Positions 59,057 through 64,000 of a DNA stretch of 64,000 nucleotides are shown one piece after another. The notes beneath the pieces were generated by a model. The model was given only the letters and a program-made list of their open reading frames with translations, made no database searches and was not told the origin of the DNA. The stretch comes from Orobanche coerulescens. Lineage: Eukaryota > Streptophyta > Magnoliopsida > Lamiales > Orobanchaceae. The DNA is taken from NCBI GenBank assembly GCA_033398695.1, contig CM065809.1:172040501-172104500 (forward strand). Reading direction: 5' to 3'. Within the stretch, counting starts at the first letter, position 1. Each line of letters opens with the position of its first letter. A program made the position numbers and the translations under genes.

Positions 59057-60283
59057 CCCCGAGTTGTGATTGAATTGGTGGTGTGAGCGCTGAGTCGTTC
59101 GCCACATAATTGTTGTATTAGCCCTCGGTGATAGGTGTGAGGTTGATCTTTAACATTGTCATTTCGTGGTAATTTGCGTGCTATCGCACATGTGCGAGCT
59201 GTTAAAGCTTGGGTTTGTACGTTTGTGTAAATGTGTGATTGTTCATGATGTTTTGTGATTATGTGTTGGTTATCGTTCGGGCCATTGAGATCGCCGAACG
59301 GTGTCGTCGTTGCTGTGACATTGATATGTGTGTTGCTTTATGATAATAATCATCGTATGTGTTACGTGTCATGTTTTCTGTTGTGCTGAGTTGGCATCTC
59401 CAGTTTGTTGTTTTGCGATGTTATATATTCCATTGTACCTAGCAGTTGTATTTTCGGTATGTCGAGCCGAGGTGCTTCAAACGTATTGTGCCGGGGGCAT
59501 GTACGTGCAAATTTTCCTTCTCGTCAGTAACGTTTTTCAAGTGCGGACTCGAGGGACACAGAATTCAGTTTTGCGAATTGGTTACCGAGACCTCCGGAGT
59601 TCGCGCTTTAGCACAGATATCAGGGTTGGATCTGAGAGGCCCATGGGAGATGTTTCTGTCGGTTGCTTTTTGTGTTGTTACCTTGCTTCCGTTGTTATGA
59701 GTTGCGGGGACGACATTTCTTTTATAAGAGGTCGAATGTAATACCCGTACTATTTTTGACTTCTGCATTTTCTCCTTCTTAATTCTATCGACTTGCTCGT
59801 GTACGTTGATATTTTTTGAACTTGTTTGGTAGCTGAGAGATTTGGGGGATCGAGGTTGCGTCTCGGCTCCGAAATGGCACGGAGATGCCTAGTATGCTTT
59901 TTGAAGATTTCGACGTAGTCCGAATTGTTTGTGATTGCCCTTGTGGATCGTTTTGTGTTTACTTTCTGTTTTCTCGACTGTGCGTGTTTCCTTGTAATAG
60001 GTACTTTGTATTTTCTGATTGTTCGGATAATCGACTCGATTTTATTATCTGTTCGATGACGCTTGTCACTTGTTGGTTTTATTATGTCTCTACCGGTGGC
60101 GTTGTGTTGGTCGTCGTGGAGCGTGTTTTCACGCCATATATTCCTTTGCGTTGCTTGTAACGTTTCGCCGATGGGCGTAAGTTACGCGTTTTTTGTGTAT
60201 CTCATTGAGTTCTCCCGGCGGGATATTGCTTCTCCCTACTTGTTTTAAGTTTCGGGACGAAACTTCTTTTAAAGAGGGTAGTG
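59057..60283 (+). other. 3' internal region and polypurine tract of element C2
   Basis: No intact gene. A KCG-X4-H-X4-C stretch at about 59530-59575 resembles a retroviral zinc knuckle whose first Cys is Phe, a possible gag relic. At 59705-59736 there is a second PPT-like GACGACATTTCTTTTATAAG followed by TGTAATACCCG (59737), as if another LTR started there. The genuine C end follows from about 60167 and finishes with the PPT at 60253-60283. Confidence 0.6.
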
Positions 60284-60865
60284 TGTAATACCCGTAATTT
60301 CGATTTCCGGTAATTTCTTTTTTTTTTCGGCGAAAGTCTGTTTTGACGACTCGCTCATGACCGTTTCGTCATTCCGAGAATGATTAATTCTGCACTTTTT
60401 GTCATCCAAGTTCTTTTCGGTATCATTTTATTGAAATCCGTGTTTTTGAGCGGTTTTTCCGCACTTGAGTTCGATTCTTGCGAATCTCGTCCGAAATTGT
60501 TGTTTCGAGTTTCTCGTAAGTTCATTTAATGTTATTACTCATGTTGTGAGCTTCGTATTGGTGTTTCGATCGTGTATCGTGTATTTCGGACGTTTTGGGC
60601 CATTTCGTAATTTCCCAAAGTTTGGGGTAATTACTTTCTGTTGTCGAATTTTGAGCCTTCGGGTGGTCGGAATCGTGTGTTCTCTTAGTGCTCGCATTCG
60701 TCTTTGCGAGTACTTCGTAACCGTATCTTCGATTCGTATTCAGGTTCGGGTTTTGGGGTCGTTCGGGCCATCGGAGTTGGCCCCGGCCGAGTCATGGTCG
60801 GGCAATCTGGGCCCAGGCCGGCACTGGCCGAGTTACGGCCGGTAGTGCTCGGCAGTTAGGTACGT
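60284..60865 (+). repeat. LTR C3, truncated 3' LTR of C2 fused to MULE sequence
   Basis: The first 582 bases match LTR C2 (33012 to about 33592) until TTAGGTACGT, then the sequence changes abruptly to the MULE C-terminus. The truncation falls at the first TACGTA palindrome of the U3 array. Confidence 0.9.
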
Positions 60866-61222
60866 CAAATCCACACCACCTATGGGAATGAATGCTTTGC
60901 AAGATTTTCTATTGTGGCCGGTTCCTTTACACCTACCGCACACCTGAGGCCGTCCACCTGCAGGCAAATTTTCAACAGCGGACCGTACACGACTCATCCT
61001 TGGTCGGCCGCTTGTCGTACCCCCTCTGGAGGTACACAAACGATGGATGAGATCTCCGGTGGGACATTCCACTCATCAGGATGTGGGATAGGATTAATAT
61101 GCTCCTTATAAGTCTCTCTAGGGCCTTGTTGCTTGAAATAACGACTGACAAAATCATACAAGGACAAACCATTGTCGGCGCGCTTGTTACAATAAGCAAT
61201 TATGTCAAGGATGTGATGTAGG
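60866..61222 (-). pseudogene. MULE transposase C-terminus with CCHC zinc knuckle (left arm)
   Basis: Minus strand. After IAYCNKRADNGLSLYDFVS comes HINPIPHPDEWNVPPE, then, after a frameshift near 61020, GRPRMSRVRS and the zinc knuckle CGRCKGTGHNRKSC (CX2CX4HX4C), ending FIPIGGVDL before running into LTR C3. This is the usual tail of plant MULE transposases, after the SWIM domain. It is continuous in orientation with the SWIM and DDE regions at 61668-62943. Confidence 0.85.
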
Positions 61223-61667
61223 ATAATATTTTTTTATAATGATGAGGTGTAGGATAAATCCAGACCAGCCCTGTGTTGCATACGATGGCAGCACACGATC
61301 ATGCCCATCGTGGGTTACGATCGTGTGCATCTTGCCCACGGTCATGGGCTGTTGTTGTCGTGTGCATCCTGCCATGACCGTGGGCACACGATGGCTAGTC
61401 CCATCGTGGGCACGACCGTGTGCCCCTACAGCACTCAACAGATGTAGGATACAGCGCCCGCAAGCTGTAGGATACAGCGCCCCCAAGCTGTAGGATACAG
61501 CACCCGCAAGCTGTAGGATACAGCGCCTGCAAGCTACAGGATACAGAACCCGCAAGTTGCAGGATACAGCGCCCGACAGCACCCACATGCCCACGACCAT
61601 GACCGTGTGCACACGACAGCATAGACAAAAACATTGAATGGTGTGCACATTAGAGCAAAACAATTAC
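61223..61667 (-). other. Intervening sequence in the MULE gene with 23-bp repeats
   Basis: Separates the SWIM motif (ends near 61668) from the C-terminal exon (about 61205). The upper junction reads ATAAG/GTAATTG on the minus strand, a possible intron donor, but no AG acceptor is evident at the lower junction; ATAA flanks both sides, so an insertion is the alternative. Holds six 23-bp repeats (61442-61580) and several ACGATCGTGTGCAT-like motifs shared with 32160-32370. Confidence 0.6.
61442..61580. repeat. 23-bp tandem repeat, six units
   Basis: Unit CTGTAGGATACAGCGCCCGCAAG with a few substitutions per copy. Confidence 0.95.
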
Positions 61668-62943
61668 CTTATAGCGGCAACAACATGACGACATGGAATC
61701 TGATCCAAATCAAACTCACGACAACAACATGTCCAGGTTCGAAGGACGACCTCATAAGAAACTTTGTTTTCTTCGACTTTATAAATAAGTGGGGTGGTAG
61801 CTCAAACGGTAAGAGTCAGACTGGCTTGCACAGAGTTAGAAAGCTTTTCAAATGTGTGCATTGTCAACTCATGGTCTCTTGATGTAGCTTCTCCCCGCTT
61901 CTCATCAAACCAATTCTCTAAAATTAGGCGAAATATCTCAAGTAACGAGCAAACAGGTAAACGCCTCGCCCACAACATACGATTATTAAAACATTCAACA
62001 GCATTGGATGTCAAGAACTTAGAGCGTCGTACCGGACACTTCGACCTAGCCCACCTCTCTGGCCCAATTTCAGAAAGGCGCCCGTGAGCCTCATTAGGGC
62101 TTTCAATATGTAGTTTCGAAAAGTAGTTTTCAAAAACTTCTTCACGATGCGTGTAGGCAGTAGTTCTAAAGAGTCCTATAGCATGCGCACCGTAGGAGGT
62201 CAGATTTTTTGCAAGATGGTGATAACACAACCCATGGAATGCATTCGGATAGACGGCTCGAACAGCATTCTGAATGCTCTTATGTTGGTCACTCATAATC
62301 AGTAAATCTTCCATCGGATTGTAGCATCTGCGCAGGTTATACAGAAAATAAGTCCATGACTCGTCGTTCTCTATCGGACCGAGACCAACTGCAAGAGGAA
62401 ATACTTGCTCGTTCCCGTCAAATGTGACGGCCGCAATAGAGTTCATTTATTCCTTTCCTTCAGGTGTGTCCCTTCAACTATAATCACCGGTCGAAGGCAC
62501 GTATCAAATGCCTAATACTCTGTCCGAGTGCAACGAACATGTGGCAAAACACTCCCTCACGAGTCGTCTGCAAATCATAAATTGTCCCTGGATTATGCTG
62601 TTTTAACAAATACAGATAAGATGGGAGCCTCTGATACGACTCATCAAAGCCGCCATATGTATTCTCAATCGCTATATTCCTCGTCCGGAGAGCAAAACTG
62701 TATAGCATGTCAATGTCGTACTCCCTACACATCTCTGCAATCATCTCCTTTGGCTTCAAAGTAACCCCCTCACCGGTTAATCTTTTAGCGACCGATCGTG
62801 CGGCAACACGATTCAAATCAGGGTGACAGCTGTGCTCCAAGGTCAACTTAGTAATTCTCCAAATAGTTGCACCCTCAATAGCACACAACCTAAACTGTCA
62901 ATTTTTTCGCCCACTCTTACAGACAAACATTATACGTTTATCG
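61668..62943 (-). pseudogene. MULE transposase: MuDR DNA-binding, DDE and SWIM domains
   Basis: 62943-62484 carries the MuDR zinc-binding region (CAIEGATIWRITKLTLEHSC, following FVCKSG) and the linker before the catalytic domain. An in-frame stop lies near 62450. 62446-61802 is the MULE transposase domain: TFDGNEQVFPLAVG, ENDESWTYFLYNLR, the second acidic motif IMSDQHKSIQNAV, GLCYHHLAKNL and NAVECFNNRM (third acid). The first acid, normally Asp in DGTHL, reads Glu in VEGTHLK. A SWIM zinc finger (CCCREFDLDQIPCRH) is at about 61670-61737. Stops and the Glu substitution indicate an inactive copy. The N-terminus is missing; the right arm starts there. Confidence 0.9.
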
Positions 62944-63300
62944 CCTACATCACATCCTTGACATAATTGCTTATTGTAACAAGCGTGTCGGCAATGGTTT
63001 GTCCGTGTATGATTTTGTCAGTCGTTATTTCAAGCAACAAGGTCGTAGAGAGACTTATAAGGAGCATATTAATCCTATACCACATCCTGATGAGTGGAAT
63101 GTCCCACCGGAGATCTCATCCATCGTTTGTGTACCTCCAGAGGGGGTACGACAAGCGGCCGACCAAGGATGAGTCGTGTACGGTCCGTTGTTGAAAATTT
63201 GCCTGCAGGTGGACGGCCTCAGGTGTGCGGTAGGTGTAAAGGAACCGGCCACAATAGAAAATATTTCAAAGCATTCATTCCCATAGGTGGTGTGGATTTG
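62944..63300 (+). pseudogene. Inverted copy of MULE C-terminus (right arm)
   Basis: Reverse-complement homolog of 60866-61222 with a few percent differences. The zinc knuckle reads CGRCKGTGHNRKYF, having lost its last Cys. The homology includes about 15 non-coding bases beyond the exon start (CCTACATCACATCC), so the duplication copied genomic DNA rather than a spliced transcript. Confidence 0.88.
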
Positions 63301-63882
63301 ACGTACATAACTGTCGAGCACTACCGGCTGTAACTCGGCCAGTGCCGGCCTGGGCCCAGATTGCCCGGCCATGACTCGGCCGGTGCCAACTCCGATGGCC
63401 CGAACGATCCCAAAACCCGAACCTGAATACGAATCGAAGATACGGTTATGAAGTACTCGCAAAGACGAATTCGAGCACTAAGAGAACACACGATTCCGAC
63501 CACCCGAAGGCTCGAAATTCGACAACGGAAAGTAATTACCCCAAACTTTGGGAAATTACGAAAATGGCCCAAAAAAGTCCGAAATACACGATACACGATC
63601 GAAACACCAAGCCAAAGATCGCAACATGAGTAATAACATTAAATGAACTTACGAGAAGCTCGAAACAACAGTTTCGGACTAGATTCGCAAGAATCGAACT
63701 CAAGTGCGGAAAAACCGCTCAAAAACACGAAACTCAATAAAACGATACCGAAAAGAACTCGGAAGACAAGAAGTACAGAATTAATCATTCTCGGAATGAC
63801 GAAACGGTCATGAGAGAGTCGTCAAAACGGGCTTTCTCCGAAAAAAAATAAATTACCGGAAATCGAAATTACGGGTATTACA
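63301..63882 (-). repeat. LTR C4, truncated family C LTR (right arm)
   Basis: Inverted counterpart of LTR C3, with the same truncation point and the same join to MULE sequence. TGTAATACCCG start at 63882 on the minus strand. Confidence 0.9.
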
Positions 63883-64000
63883 CACTACCCTCCTTAAAAG
63901 AAGTTTCGTCCTGAAACTTAAAACAAGTAGGGAGAAGCAATATCCCGCCGGGAGAACTCAATGAGATACACAAGAAACGCATAACTTACGCCCATCGGCG
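63883..64000 (-). other. PPT and 3' internal end of another family C copy
   Basis: Inverted match of 60167-60283. Homology continues to the window edge, so the right arm is longer than visible here. Confidence 0.88.

Larger units (their letters stand above)
33012..60865 (+). mobile_element. Family C element C2, non-coding, interrupted by the G array
   Basis: 5' LTR 33012-35965, PBS 35971-35982, leader to 36905, then the G array (36906-59051 plus TSD), then the 3' internal end with polypurine tract to 60283 and a truncated 3' LTR (60284-60865). Total internal sequence outside the G array is about 2.2 kb with no gag-pol beyond a doubtful zinc-knuckle relic, so it is a LARD-like non-autonomous element. 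It inserted in the MULE gene; the TSD cannot be verified because the 3' LTR is broken. Confidence 0.8.

Noticed and set aside
59328..59741. 137-residue Cys-rich ORF in the C2 internal region
   Set aside because: No recognisable domain; it ends beside a PPT-like tract and its Cys content is not arranged in a known motif in that frame.

Overview
The window is repeat-dense plant nuclear DNA. This follows from plant Ty3 (chromovirus/Tekay-type and Tat-type) and Ty1/copia retrotransposon proteins, a plant-type MULE transposase, hAT-like short elements and LTRs of 1-4.5 kb nested in one another. I see no convincing host gene, rRNA, tRNA or CRISPR array. The species cannot be named from this sequence; a large, heterochromatic, TE-rich angiosperm genome is inferred.

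Layout. 1-12365: tandem Ty3/Tekay-type family A on the minus strand. It holds a full-length element (2336-12365, LTRs of 2409 bp) whose lower LTR is directly followed by the PBS, gag and protease of a second copy running off the left edge. The pair interrupts the gag of a Tat-like element D (12366-14378, minus), which itself sits in the 3' end of a family C element (3' LTR 14498-18903, plus). That LTR carries two short hAT-like elements with 8-bp target duplications. 19247-31350: a Ty1/copia element F (TSD TATAT), RT-deleted, with two solo LTRs (E 24830-28464; D2 28572-29676) in its leader. 32428-33011: N-terminus of a MULE transposase, cut by a second family C element (5' LTR 33012-35965). 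Inside that element lies the G array (36906-59051): LTR-internal-LTR-internal-LTR of a non-coding (LARD-like) element, flanked by a single perfect TSD (TTAAC). Solo LTRs A3 (TSD CACGA) and H (TSD CATAT) are inserted in it. 59052-64000: 3' end of the C element, a 0.6-kb truncated LTR fused to a MULE C-terminus, the MULE catalytic region on the minus strand, then an inverted copy of the same LTR/MULE fusion reaching the right edge.

Most striking signals. (1) LTR families A, C, G and H, and more weakly D, carry a dense array of a short CpG-containing palindrome immediately upstream of the U3 TATA box. The palindrome class (TAGCGTGCGCTA, TTACGTACGTAA, TTACGGCCGTAA, GGCGATCGCC) is swapped between related LTRs at the same position. 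(2) Two tandem retrotransposon arrays share LTRs. (3) A diverged inverted duplication of about 1.06 kb arms carries the same chimeric LTR/MULE junction. (4) Differences between near-identical copies concentrate at CTG/CAG/CCGG sites, which looks like methylation-linked long-read consensus error and probably explains many of the frameshifts.
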